From contig NZ_MTIC01000018.1 in the NCBI RefSeq assembly GCF_001999765.1, positions 58,815 through 122,814 of the forward strand: DNA of 64,000 nucleotides. Reading direction: 5' to 3'. The first letter of the stretch is position 1. Every line of letters starts with the position of its first letter. Below are positions 49,331-57,197 of this stretch, one piece after another. The notes beneath the pieces were generated by a model that had not been told where the DNA came from, did not search any database, and saw nothing but the letters and a program-made list of their open reading frames with translations. This DNA comes from Sinomonas mesophila (GTDB lineage: Bacteria > Actinomycetota > Actinomycetes > Actinomycetales > Micrococcaceae). The position numbers and the translations under genes are program-made.

Positions 49331-51298
49331 TTAGCCGAGGAAGGGCTTCTGGCGGGACTTGTGGTCGATGTAGGTCTCGAAGGCCTTCTTCGTGGACTCG
49401 AGCTCGGAGGCGGCGGAGACGGGGACGTCCCACCAGGACTCGGAGCTCGGGGCGTCCACGAGCGGGTCCGACTCGATGTGGATCACGATCGGCCCGCTGC
49501 CCTCGGGGGCGGCCTTGGCCTTGCCGATCGCGGCCTCGAGGTCGGCGATCGCGTTCGCGCCCGGCTCGATCCGGTACACCGTCACGCCGAGGCTCTCGGC
49601 GTTCGTGGCGAGGTCGATCGGAAGCTTCTCGCCGTCGTCGAACGTGTGCCGCTCGCGGTCCAGGGTGCGGTACTTCGTGCCGAAGCGCTGCGAGCCGAGC
49701 TGCTCGGACAGGGCGCCGATCGAGGCGTAGCCGTGGTTCTGGATGAGCACGGTGATGAGCTTGATGCCCTCCGCGACGGCGGTGACGAGCTCGGTGTGCA
49801 TCATGAGGTACGAGCCGTCCCCGACCATGACGACGACGTCGCGCGGCGCCTCCTCGGCGCCGCCCGGCCGGGCGCCGGCCCGGTCCGCCTCGTCGAGCGC
49901 CGCGCGCTTGACCCCGAGCCCGCCCGGGATCTCGTAGCCCATGCACGAGAACGCGTACTCGACGTGGTAGCCGAACGGGTCGCGGACGCGCCACATCTTG
50001 TGCAGGTCGCCCGGGAGCGAGCCGGCGGCGCAGATGACGACGTCGCGCGGGTCCATCGCGCGGTTGACGGCGCCGATGATCGCGTTCTGGGACACGAGCG
50101 GGGCGTGGTCCTGGGCGAACGCCTCGTCGACAGTCGCGTCCCAGCGGGCCTTCTCGGAGGCGACCGAGGACTCGAGGTCCGCGCCCGCGCGGTAGCCCCC
50201 GAGCGCCGTCGTCAGCGCCGCGAGCGCCTTGCGCGCGTCGGCGACGATCGGCAGGGAGGTGCCGTGCTTGTAGGCGTCGATCGGGGCGACGTTGATGTTC
50301 ACGAAGGCGACGTCGGGGTTCTGGAACGCCGTGCGCGAGGCCGTCGTGAAGTCCTCGTAGCGCGTGCCGATGCCGATGACGAGGTCGGCCTCGCGCGCGA
50401 GGGTGTTGGCCGCCGTCGTGCCAGTCGAGCCGATCGCGCCGAGGGCTTGGGCGTGGTCCCAGGGCAGGACGCCGACGCCGGCCTGGGTCCAGCCCACCGG
50501 GATGCCGGTGGCCTCGGCGAGCGCGCGCAGCTGCTCGGTCGCGAAGGCGTAGAGCACGCCGCCGCCGGCCACGATGAGCGGGCGCCTCGCCGCGCGGATG
50601 CGGCGGGCGGCCTCGGCGATGTCCTCGGCCTCGGGCTCGGGGCGGCGGATGCGCCACTCGCGCTCGGCGAGGAACTCCTCGGGGACGTCGAAGACCTCGG
50701 CCTGGACGTCCTGCGGCAGGGCGATGGTCACGGCACCGGTCTCGGCCGGGTCGGTCAGGACGCGCAGGCCGTGCAGGAGCGCCGAGAAGAGCTGCTCGGG
50801 CCGGTTGACGCGGTCGAAGTACTTCGACAGCGGCCGGAACGCGTCGTTGACCGTGATGTCGTAGCCGTGCGGCTGCTCGAGCTGCTGCAGGACCGGGTCC
50901 GCCGCACGGGTCGCGAACGTGTCGCTCGGCAGGAGCAGGACGGGGAGGCGGTTGGCCGTGGCGAGCGCGGCGCCGGTGAGCAGGTTGGACGAGCCCGGGC
51001 CGATCGATGTCGAGACGGCGAAGGTCTGGCGGCGGCGCGTGTGCCGGGCGTAGCCGACGGCCTGGTGGACCTGGGCCTGCTCGTTGCGCCCCTGGTAGTA
51101 CGGCATGAGCGCCGGGTCGGCGACCTGCCACTGCTTGAGCGCCTGGCCCACGCCGGCCACGTTGCCGTGGCCGAAGATGCCGAACATGCCGGGGATGAGA
51201 CGCTCGCGGAACGTGCTGTCCCCGATGCGGTCGACGGTGTACTGCCTCCCCAGGAACTCGACGAGCGCCTGGGACACCGTCATTCTGCGGGTGGTCAC
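49331..51298 (-). CDS. iolD: Trihydroxycyclohexane-1,2-dione hydrolase IolD
   Basis: 655 residues, a ThDP enzyme. VSQALVEFLGRQYTVDR opens the protein; MFGIFGHGNVAGVGQALKQ, YYQGRNEQAQVHQAVGYAR (catalytic Glu) and VGDGSYLMMHTELVTAVAEG with QNHGY (ThDP/Mg) are present. It opens the inositol-derived ring to 5-deoxy-glucuronate. The GTG start overlaps the preceding stop (GTGA) with AGGAGG at eight bases; an ATG five codons in has no such signal. A low-complexity loop ADRAGARPGGAEEAP is a local addition. Confidence 0.95.
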   Translation of the reverse strand: MTTRRMTVSQALVEFLGRQYTVDRIGDSTFRERLIPGMFGIFGHGNVAGVGQALKQWQVADPALMPYYQGRNEQAQVHQAVGYARHTRRRQTFAVSTSIGPGSSNLLTGAALATANRLPVLLLPSDTFATRAADPVLQQLEQPHGYDITVNDAFRPLSKYFDRVNRPEQLFSALLHGLRVLTDPAETGAVTIALPQDVQAEVFDVPEEFLAEREWRIRRPEPEAEDIAEAARRIRAARRPLIVAGGGVLYAFATEQLRALAEATGIPVGWTQAGVGVLPWDHAQALGAIGSTGTTAANTLAREADLVIGIGTRYEDFTTASRTAFQNPDVAFVNINVAPIDAYKHGTSLPIVADARKALAALTTALGGYRAGADLESSVASEKARWDATVDEAFAQDHAPLVSQNAIIGAVNRAMDPRDVVICAAGSLPGDLHKMWRVRDPFGYHVEYAFSCMGYEIPGGLGVKRAALDEADRAGARPGGAEEAPRDVVVMVGDGSYLMMHTELVTAVAEGIKLITVLIQNHGYASIGALSEQLGSQRFGTKYRTLDRERHTFDDGEKLPIDLATNAESLGVTVYRIEPGANAIADLEAAIGKAKAAPEGSGPIVIHIESDPLVDAPSSESWWDVPVSAASELESTKKAFETYIDHKSRQKPFLG

Positions 51299-52320
51299 TG
51301 CGCGGCCTCCTTGCCGGACGTGCTGGCGCCGGCCGCGGCCACCGCGGCGGGCTTGATCTCTTCCGTGGTCAGCAGCGAGGCGGCTGCCGCGACGGCGCCG
51401 GACACATCGCCGTCGGCCGGGTAGAGGAGGGTGCGGCCCACGGTGAGGCCCTGGACGCCGGGGAGGGCGAGGGCGCGGCCCCACGAGGCGAAGACCTCGT
51501 CCTGGTGGCCGGTCGGGTCGCCGCCGAGGAGCACGGTCGGCATGGTCGTGGCGGCCATGACGCGCTCCATGTCCTCCACCACGGGCAGCTTCATCCACGT
51601 GTAGGCGCTCGTGGAGCCGAGGCCCTCGGCGATCGCGATCGACTTGATGACCGCGTCCGTCGAGAGGTCGTTGCGGACCTTCCCGTCGATCCAGGCGGAG
51701 AGGAAGGGCTCGACCATCGCGATGAGGCCGCGCTCGGCGAGCGAGTCGATCGCCTTGGCGGTGGCCTCGAGGAACGACGCCGTGGCCGGGTCGCCGAGGG
51801 CGATGCGCGTGAGCATCTTGCCGCCGTCGGCGCCGAGCGCGGCGAGGGCCTCGGCCGTGTGGCCCGTGAAGCGGTCGTCGAACTCGTTGACGTACCCGGC
51901 GAGGCCGCCGCGGTTCATCGAGCCGAAGACGAGCTTGCCCTCGAGCGCGCCGAGCAGGAGCAGGTCGTCCATGATGTCCGGGCTCGCGAGGACGCCGTCG
52001 ACGGCGGGGTTCGCGAGGGCGATCTGGAGCCGGTCGAGCAGCTCGCGCCGGTCGGCCATGGCCTCCGGGCGGCCCTGCGCCGCGAGCGCGCCGCGGGCCG
52101 GATGGTCGGCGGCGACGATGAAGTTCTGCCGGCCCAGGACGGCGCCCGGGTGGCGGCGGCGGGACGCAGCGGCGCGCGCGATGGCCTGCGGGTCCTCGAG
52201 CCGGATCTTGGTGAGGTGCTCGTAGCGGCGGGGGTCGTCGTCGTGCGCGTTGCGCAGCGCGGCGACGCCAGGAGCGACGGCGGGCACGGTCTGGGCGTTG
52301 GACACGGTCGTGGCGCTCAT
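51295..52320 (-). CDS. Cgl0159-family (beta/alpha)8 aldolase-like protein
   Basis: 341 residues. NFIVAADHPARGALAAQGRP, LASPDIMDDLLLLGAL and WMKLPVVEDMERVMAATTMP are typical of the class I aldolase-like Cgl0159 family; the Lys of this last motif would form the Schiff base. The gene next to iolC in Corynebacterium belongs to this family. It probably cleaves 2-deoxy-5-keto-gluconate 6-phosphate into dihydroxyacetone phosphate and malonate semialdehyde, in place of IolJ, which is not otherwise found here. It overlaps iolC (ATGA) and iolD (GTGA). Confidence 0.85.
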   Translation of the reverse strand: MSATTVSNAQTVPAVAPGVAALRNAHDDDPRRYEHLTKIRLEDPQAIARAAASRRRHPGAVLGRQNFIVAADHPARGALAAQGRPEAMADRRELLDRLQIALANPAVDGVLASPDIMDDLLLLGALEGKLVFGSMNRGGLAGYVNEFDDRFTGHTAEALAALGADGGKMLTRIALGDPATASFLEATAKAIDSLAERGLIAMVEPFLSAWIDGKVRNDLSTDAVIKSIAIAEGLGSTSAYTWMKLPVVEDMERVMAATTMPTVLLGGDPTGHQDEVFASWGRALALPGVQGLTVGRTLLYPADGDVSGAVAAAASLLTTEEIKPAAVAAAGASTSGKEAAQ

Positions 52321-53306
52321 CGGGCCACCCCCTCGGGGACGAGCCGGCCGCGTTCGGCCAGCAGCGAGGTGACCTCGTCCGGCGTCGGCATCGCGTCCGC
52401 GCAGGAGAGGCGGGAGGCGACGATCGCGCCGGCGGCGTTCGCGTAGTCGAGGACCTGGGCCAGCGGCCAGCCCGCGAGCAGGCCGTGGCAGAAGGCGCCG
52501 CCGAAGGAGTCGCCGGCGCCGAGTCCGTTGAGCGTCTCGACGGGGACCGGGGCGGAGACGACGCGCTCGGCGCGGGTCGTTGCCATGACTCCCTCGGGGC
52601 CGAGCTTGACGACGGCGATCTCCACGCCGGCGGCGAGGAGGCGGTCCGCCTGCTCGTCCGGGGTGCCGTGGCCGACGGCGACCGCGCACTCCTCCTCGTT
52701 GCCGATCGCGACCGTGACGTGCGGCAGGACCTTGGCGACCTGCTCGCGGGCGTCCTCCTCCGAATCCCAGAACATGGGCCGGTAGTCCAGGTCCAGGACG
52801 GTGAACTGGCCCTGGGCGAGCCCGGCGCGCGGGCGGGCCTCGTGGGCGGCGATGTGGGCCGAGCGGCTGGGCTCCTGGCACAGGCCGGTGACCGTGGACC
52901 AGAAGATCCGGGCCTCGCGGATGGCCGCCAGGTCCAGCTCCTCGGCCTTGATCTGCAGGTCCGGGGCCGTCGGGAAGCGGCCGTAGAAGTACAGCGGGAA
53001 GTCGTGCTGCTCGGGCAGGATCGCGCAGAACGTCGCGGGGGTCTGCAGGCCGCCCACCGGGCGGACGTAGCGGTCGTCGACGCCGAACTTGGCCAGCTCG
53101 CCGTGGAGGTACTCGCCGAACGGGTCGTCGCCCGTGCGGGTCACGACGGCGGTGCGGCGCCCGTGGCGCGAGGCGGCGACGGCGACGTTCGACGGCGAGC
53201 CGCCGAGGTACTTGCCGAAGCTCGTCACGTCCGCCAGGCCGACGCCGATGTCGTTGGGGTAGATGTCGACGCTGATGCGCCCCATCGTGAGAACGTCGTA
53301 GGTCAC
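52317..53306 (-). CDS. iolC: 5-dehydro-2-deoxygluconokinase IolC
   Basis: 329 residues, PfkB/ribokinase family. LTMGRISVDIYPNDIG and KYLGGSPSNVAVAASRHG at the N-terminus, FPLYFYGRFPTAPDL in the lid region, and the anion-hole/catalytic base GLGAGDSFGGAFCHGLLAG near 260-280. It phosphorylates 2-deoxy-5-keto-gluconate. The start is a GTG, 12 codons after an AAAGG; an earlier in-frame ATG exists without signal. It leads the seven-gene operon and has two IolR-like boxes upstream. Confidence 0.93.
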   Translation of the reverse strand: MTYDVLTMGRISVDIYPNDIGVGLADVTSFGKYLGGSPSNVAVAASRHGRRTAVVTRTGDDPFGEYLHGELAKFGVDDRYVRPVGGLQTPATFCAILPEQHDFPLYFYGRFPTAPDLQIKAEELDLAAIREARIFWSTVTGLCQEPSRSAHIAAHEARPRAGLAQGQFTVLDLDYRPMFWDSEEDAREQVAKVLPHVTVAIGNEEECAVAVGHGTPDEQADRLLAAGVEIAVVKLGPEGVMATTRAERVVSAPVPVETLNGLGAGDSFGGAFCHGLLAGWPLAQVLDYANAAGAIVASRLSCADAMPTPDEVTSLLAERGRLVPEGVAR

Positions 53307-53396
53307 GTGTGCGGTGCCTTTCCTCGTGAGCCCGTGGTGCGGGCCGGCTTCGCTGCCTGTGGCGGCGGCCACAGGTCCACTCTGCTACAGAATTAA

Positions 53397-53422
53397 TGTC
53401 CTGTCAAAAGTTTGTACTGACA
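53397..53422. promoter_or_regulatory. Two IolR-like boxes before iolC
   Basis: TGTCCTGTCA (53397) and TGTACTGACA (53413) each differ from KGWCHTRACA by one base and are 16 bases apart in an AT-rich stretch 91-116 bases before the iolC start. The position fits a repressor blocking the operon promoter. Confidence 0.65.
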
Positions 53423-53471
53423 TGCTGCCGTCTCAGCGAACGACGGCGGCCGGCCCGGTCCGCGCCCAGTC

Positions 53472-53547
53472 GCCGAAAGGGGGGACTGGGACGCCGAGAT
53501 GGGGGCCCATGACGCCGAAATGGGGGCGTGCAACGCCGAGATGGGGG
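53472..53547. repeat. 21-bp array, four units
   Basis: GCCGAAATGGGGG-type cores start at 53472, 53493, 53514 and 53535, exactly 21 bases apart. It is the ureF family. It lies between the iolC promoter and the stop of the tautomerase gene. Confidence 0.9.
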
Positions 53548-53563
53548 ATAGGCGACAGGCGTG

Positions 53564-53968
53564 TCAGCGTGCGGGGACGGCGAGCTCGCCGGTCATGTAC
53601 TGCGCGCGGCCGAAGCCGAAGGACCAGTCGCCGGCGCCGTTCTCGACGTAGCCGATGAACACGTCCTCGCCGAGGACCCCGGCGTCGGCGAGATTGCCTG
53701 AGATGGCGGCGAAGAGCGACTCCTTCGCCTCCTGGCTGCGGCCGCCCTGCGTGAAGATCTGGATCATGACGACTCCGCCCGTGCGCTCGAAGCCGAGCCC
53801 GGCATCCTGGGCCACGATCTGCCCGGGCGCGTGCTCGGTGACGATGTGGAAGTAGTCGCGCTCGGGGATCCGGTACTCGGCGAGGATCGCGTCGTGGATC
53901 GCGCGGCTGAGCCGGGAGACCTGCTCGGGGCTGCGGCCGGCGTTGACGTCGATGCGGACGAGAGGCAT
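53564..53968 (-). CDS. Tautomerase-family protein
   Basis: 134 residues. It begins MPLVRIDVNAGRSPEQVS, so the catalytic Pro becomes the first residue after Met removal, as in 4-oxalocrotonate tautomerase relatives. HDAILAEYRIPERDYFHIVT and GVVMIQIFTQGGRS match the family of longer (about 130-residue) tautomerases. It may interconvert keto and enol forms of an inositol-derived acid. Two exact IolR boxes precede it, shared with the divergent glcD-type gene. AAGGAG is nine bases before the ATG. Confidence 0.85.
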   Translation of the reverse strand: MPLVRIDVNAGRSPEQVSRLSRAIHDAILAEYRIPERDYFHIVTEHAPGQIVAQDAGLGFERTGGVVMIQIFTQGGRSQEAKESLFAAISGNLADAGVLGEDVFIGYVENGAGDWSFGFGRAQYMTGELAVPAR

Positions 53969-53993
53969 GCGGGGGGCTCCTTCAAAGGCAATT

Positions 53994-54051
53994 TGTCCTA
54001 ACATAAAAACAATATGTCGAGGCCACAGGAAACACAAGATTTGTCCTAACA
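53994..54051. promoter_or_regulatory. Two exact IolR boxes
   Basis: TGTCCTAACA occurs at 53994-54003 and 54042-54051 and fits KGWCHTRACA without mismatch. They stand between the tautomerase and FAD-oxidase genes in the most AT-rich stretch of this part. The two sites are 48 bases apart, allowing a repression loop or two promoters. Confidence 0.75.
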
Positions 54052-54089
54052 AATTGGCTGTCGCGCGCTCGACCTACCTAGTGCCCACT

Positions 54090-54123
54090 CCCCCATCTCG
54101 GCGCCCCACTCCCCCATCTCGGC
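54090..54123. repeat. 21-bp array, two units, reverse orientation
   Basis: CTCCCCCATCTCGGCG has anchors at 54095 and 54116 (21 apart). Same family as in ureF; it lies 60 bases before the FAD-oxidase start. Confidence 0.85.
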
Positions 54124-54182
54124 GATAGACGCTCGGGTAGGGTGCCCTCAGGCCGTGCCCTCAGGCCCACGAAGGAGTTGCC

Positions 54183-55547
54183 ATGCCCGACGCGCCGTTC
54201 AGCCCGGCAGCCGTCTTCGCCGCCCACCCGCGCGCCACCACGGATCCCGCCGCGCGGGCCGCGGCGGCGACCGACCGCTCGGGCTACGAGCCCCCGCACC
54301 CGCCCGACGTCGTCGTGCGCTGCGAGACGGCCGACGACGTGGCCCTCGCCCTCCGCCTCGCGCACGAGCACGGCATCGCGGTCGTGCCGCGCGGCACGGG
54401 AACGGGCCTCGCGGGCGGCTCGAGCGCGCAGGCGGGCCAGGTGGTCGTGGACGTCTCGGGCATGGACCGCATCCTCGCGATCGACCCGGTCGAGATGACC
54501 GCCGTCGTCGAGCCCGGCGTCCTCAACGCCACGGTCAATGCCGCGGCCGCCGAGCACGGCCTGTTCTACGCGCCGGACCCGGCGAGCACGTCGATCTGCT
54601 CGATCGGCGGGAACATCGCCACGAATGCCGGGGGCATGTGGTGCGCCAAGTACGGGGTGACGCGCGAGTCCGTGCTGGGGCTCGCCGTCGTGCTCGCGGA
54701 CGGCCGGCTCCTGCGCACGGGCCGGGCGACAATCAAGGGCGTCACCGGCTACGACCTCAATGCGCTCATAATCGGGAGCGAGGGCACGCTCGGGATCGTG
54801 GTCGAGGCGACGCTGCGGCTGCGCCCGCGGCCGGTCCGGACGGAGACCCTCGCCGCCTACTTCGACGACGTCGAGACCGCAGGCCGCGCGGCGTCGGCGA
54901 TCACGGCGGCGCGGATCCAGCCCTCGATCCTCGAGCTCATGGACGCCGGGACGCTCGACGCCGTCGACCGCGCCACCGGGACGCGGCACCGCGAGCTCGG
55001 CGGGGCGTTCCTGCTCGCGCAGACCGACGGGTTCGGCGCGCACCTCGAGCTCGACGCCGTCGAGGCCGCGGTCGCGCCGTTCGCCACGCTCGTCCGCCGG
55101 GCCGCCGACGCCGCCGAGGCCGCGGCGCTCGTCGCGGCCCGGCGCGACGCGATCCCCTCGCTGGAGCGGCTCGGCCGCGTCTCGATCGGGGACATCGCCG
55201 TGCCGCGGAACCGTCTCGCAGAGGCGTTCGCGGGCCTCGAGGACATCGCGGCGCGCACGGGCGTGCGGATCGTCAGCGTCGCGCACGCCGCGGACGGGAA
55301 CCTGCACCCGATGATCGTCGTCGGGTGGGACGAGTCCATCACCGAGGGGCCGGCGAAGGCCGCTCTCGGGGAGATGTTCCACCTCGCGCGGCGGCTCGGC
55401 GGGACGCTCACGGGCGAGCACGGCGTCGGGCTGCTCAAGCGCGAATGGGTCGGCGAGGAGCTCGGCGAGCTCTCGCTGTCACTCCAGCGCGCGATCCGCT
55501 CAGCCTTCGACCCCGCCGGCATCCTCAACCCGGGCAAGGCGATCTGA
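54183..55547 (+). CDS. FAD-linked oxidase, GlcD type
   Basis: 454 residues. The PCMH FAD domain has VVPRGTGTGLAGGSSAQAGQ and SICSIGGNIATNAGGMWCAKY; the C-terminal FAD-oxidase domain has HAADGNLHPMIVV and GEHGVGLLKREWV, with the His residues of the substrate pocket. It oxidises a 2-hydroxy acid such as glycolate or D-lactate. Its promoter carries two IolR boxes, so it may process an acid from the inositol route. No GlcE or GlcF partner follows. AAGGAG precedes the ATG. Confidence 0.9.
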   Translation: MPDAPFSPAAVFAAHPRATTDPAARAAAATDRSGYEPPHPPDVVVRCETADDVALALRLAHEHGIAVVPRGTGTGLAGGSSAQAGQVVVDVSGMDRILAIDPVEMTAVVEPGVLNATVNAAAAEHGLFYAPDPASTSICSIGGNIATNAGGMWCAKYGVTRESVLGLAVVLADGRLLRTGRATIKGVTGYDLNALIIGSEGTLGIVVEATLRLRPRPVRTETLAAYFDDVETAGRAASAITAARIQPSILELMDAGTLDAVDRATGTRHRELGGAFLLAQTDGFGAHLELDAVEAAVAPFATLVRRAADAAEAAALVAARRDAIPSLERLGRVSIGDIAVPRNRLAEAFAGLEDIAARTGVRIVSVAHAADGNLHPMIVVGWDESITEGPAKAALGEMFHLARRLGGTLTGEHGVGLLKREWVGEELGELSLSLQRAIRSAFDPAGILNPGKAI

Positions 55548-55548
55548 G

Positions 55549-55586
55549 GGGCGCGGGCCGGGCCTGCCCAGGCGGCCCGCGCCCCG
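55549..55586. terminator. 13-bp hairpin between convergent genes
   Basis: GGGGCGCGGGCCG and CGGCCCGCGCCCC pair perfectly with a 12-base loop, starting at the stop of the FAD-oxidase gene and ending six bases before the betB stop. Probably a two-way terminator. Confidence 0.7.
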
Positions 55587-55591
55587 GTCTC

Positions 55592-57130
55592 TCACTCCCT
55601 GGGGCCGGAGGGCTCCCCGCCGAACCAGCCGCTCGGCGCCGGGGCGATGTTCTGCCAGATGTGCTTGGCCTCCCGGTACTCGTCGAGCCCCGAGCGGCCC
55701 AGCTCTCGGCCGACCCCGGACTTGCCGAAGCCGCCCCACTCGGCTTGCGGCACGTAAGGGTGGTAATCGTTGATCCAGACCGTGCCGTGACGCAGTGCGC
55801 CGGCCACGCGCTGGGCCCGCGAGGCGTCGGAGGTCCAGACGGCCCCGGCGAGGCCGTACTCGGTGTCGTTCGCGATCGCGATCGCCTCGGCCTCGTCCCG
55901 GAACGTCTCGACCGTCAGGACCGGCCCGAAAGACTCCTCCCGGAGGACGGTCATGCCGGAGCGGCAGTTGCCGAGCACGGTCGGCGGGTAGAAGAACCCG
56001 TCCGCGAGCGCGCCCTCGTCCGGGATGTAGCCGCCACACAGAAGCGTGGCCCCCTCCGCGATGCCGGCCTGGACGTAGGCGTGCACCTGGTCCCGGTGGT
56101 GGGCGGAGATGAGCGGCCCGGTCTCGGCGGCCGGGTCGAAGGGCCCGCCCATCCGGATCCGGCGGGCCCGCTCGACGACCTCCGCGACGAAGCGCTCCGC
56201 GATCGACTCCTCGACCACGAGGCGCGCCCCGGCGGAGCAGACCTGGCCCGAGTGCAGGAACACGGCGGTGAGCGCGTTGTCGACGGCGGCGTCCCAGTCG
56301 GCGTCGGCGAAGACGACGTTGGGGTTCTTCCCGCCGAGCTCGAAGGCCACCCGCTTCACGGTCGGGGCCGCCGCGGCCATGATCGCCTGCCCCGTGGAGA
56401 GACCCCCCGTGAGCGAGACGAGGTCGACGCGCGGGTCAGAGCTGAGCGGGCCGCCCACCGTCCGCCCGGTGCCAGTCACGAGGTTCGCGACGCCCGCGGG
56501 GACGCCGGCCTCGGCGAGGGTCTCCATGAGCAGGATCGAGGTCGACGGCGTGAGCTCGCTCGGCTTGAGCACGAACGAGTTCCCGGCCGCGAGCGCGGGC
56601 GCGACCTTCCACGCGGCCTGCAGGAGCGGGTAGTTCCACGGCGCGATGAGCGCGCACACGCCAAGCGGCTCGTAGACGACCCGGCTCACGGCGTTGGCGC
56701 GGCCCGTGTCGATGACGCGCCCGGCCTCGAGGCCGGCGACCTTGCCGAAGTAGCGGAAGCACGCGGCGATGTCGTCGATGTCGTACTCGGCCTCCACGAG
56801 CCGCTTGCCCGTGTCGAGCGCCTCGGCCCGCGCGTAGGCTGCCTTGTCCCGCTCGAGCAGGTCGGCCACCTTGAGGAGGACGGCGCCGCGCTCGAGGTCG
56901 GTCAGCCGCCGCCACGGCCCGCCGTCGAACGAGGCCCGGGCGCCCGCGATGGCCCGCTCGGCGTCGGCCGCGGTGGCCGAGACGACGACGGCCACCTCGC
57001 TTCCGTCCGCGGGGCAGCGCACGGTGGTGGTCCCGCCGTCGGCCGCCCGCTGCCACGCGCCGTCGATGTACAGGCCCTTGGTCGTCTGCTGGCGGGCCTC
57101 CTGGGCGGTGTCCTGGACCGTTGCGGTCAT
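55592..57130 (-). CDS. betB: Betaine-aldehyde dehydrogenase
   Basis: 512 residues. ALDH motifs CALIAPWNYPLLQAAWKVAP, VAFELGGKNPNVVFADADWD (catalytic Glu) and VFLHSGQVCSAGARLVVEES (catalytic Cys) are characteristic of BetB/GbsA. It oxidises betaine aldehyde to glycine betaine. It is 67 bases after the permease stop and on the same strand as betA and betI, so it ends the choline gene set. The C-terminal IAPAPSGWFGGEPSG is a variable tail. RBS AAGGAGACACG. Confidence 0.93.
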   Translation of the reverse strand: MTATVQDTAQEARQQTTKGLYIDGAWQRAADGGTTTVRCPADGSEVAVVVSATAADAERAIAGARASFDGGPWRRLTDLERGAVLLKVADLLERDKAAYARAEALDTGKRLVEAEYDIDDIAACFRYFGKVAGLEAGRVIDTGRANAVSRVVYEPLGVCALIAPWNYPLLQAAWKVAPALAAGNSFVLKPSELTPSTSILLMETLAEAGVPAGVANLVTGTGRTVGGPLSSDPRVDLVSLTGGLSTGQAIMAAAAPTVKRVAFELGGKNPNVVFADADWDAAVDNALTAVFLHSGQVCSAGARLVVEESIAERFVAEVVERARRIRMGGPFDPAAETGPLISAHHRDQVHAYVQAGIAEGATLLCGGYIPDEGALADGFFYPPTVLGNCRSGMTVLREESFGPVLTVETFRDEAEAIAIANDTEYGLAGAVWTSDASRAQRVAGALRHGTVWINDYHPYVPQAEWGGFGKSGVGRELGRSGLDEYREAKHIWQNIAPAPSGWFGGEPSGPRE

Positions 57131-57197
57131 CGTGTCTCCTTCGTCTCGGGGATTGGTAGAGGGGTGCGGGGCGGGGCGCTACGTCTGGGAGCGCGAG

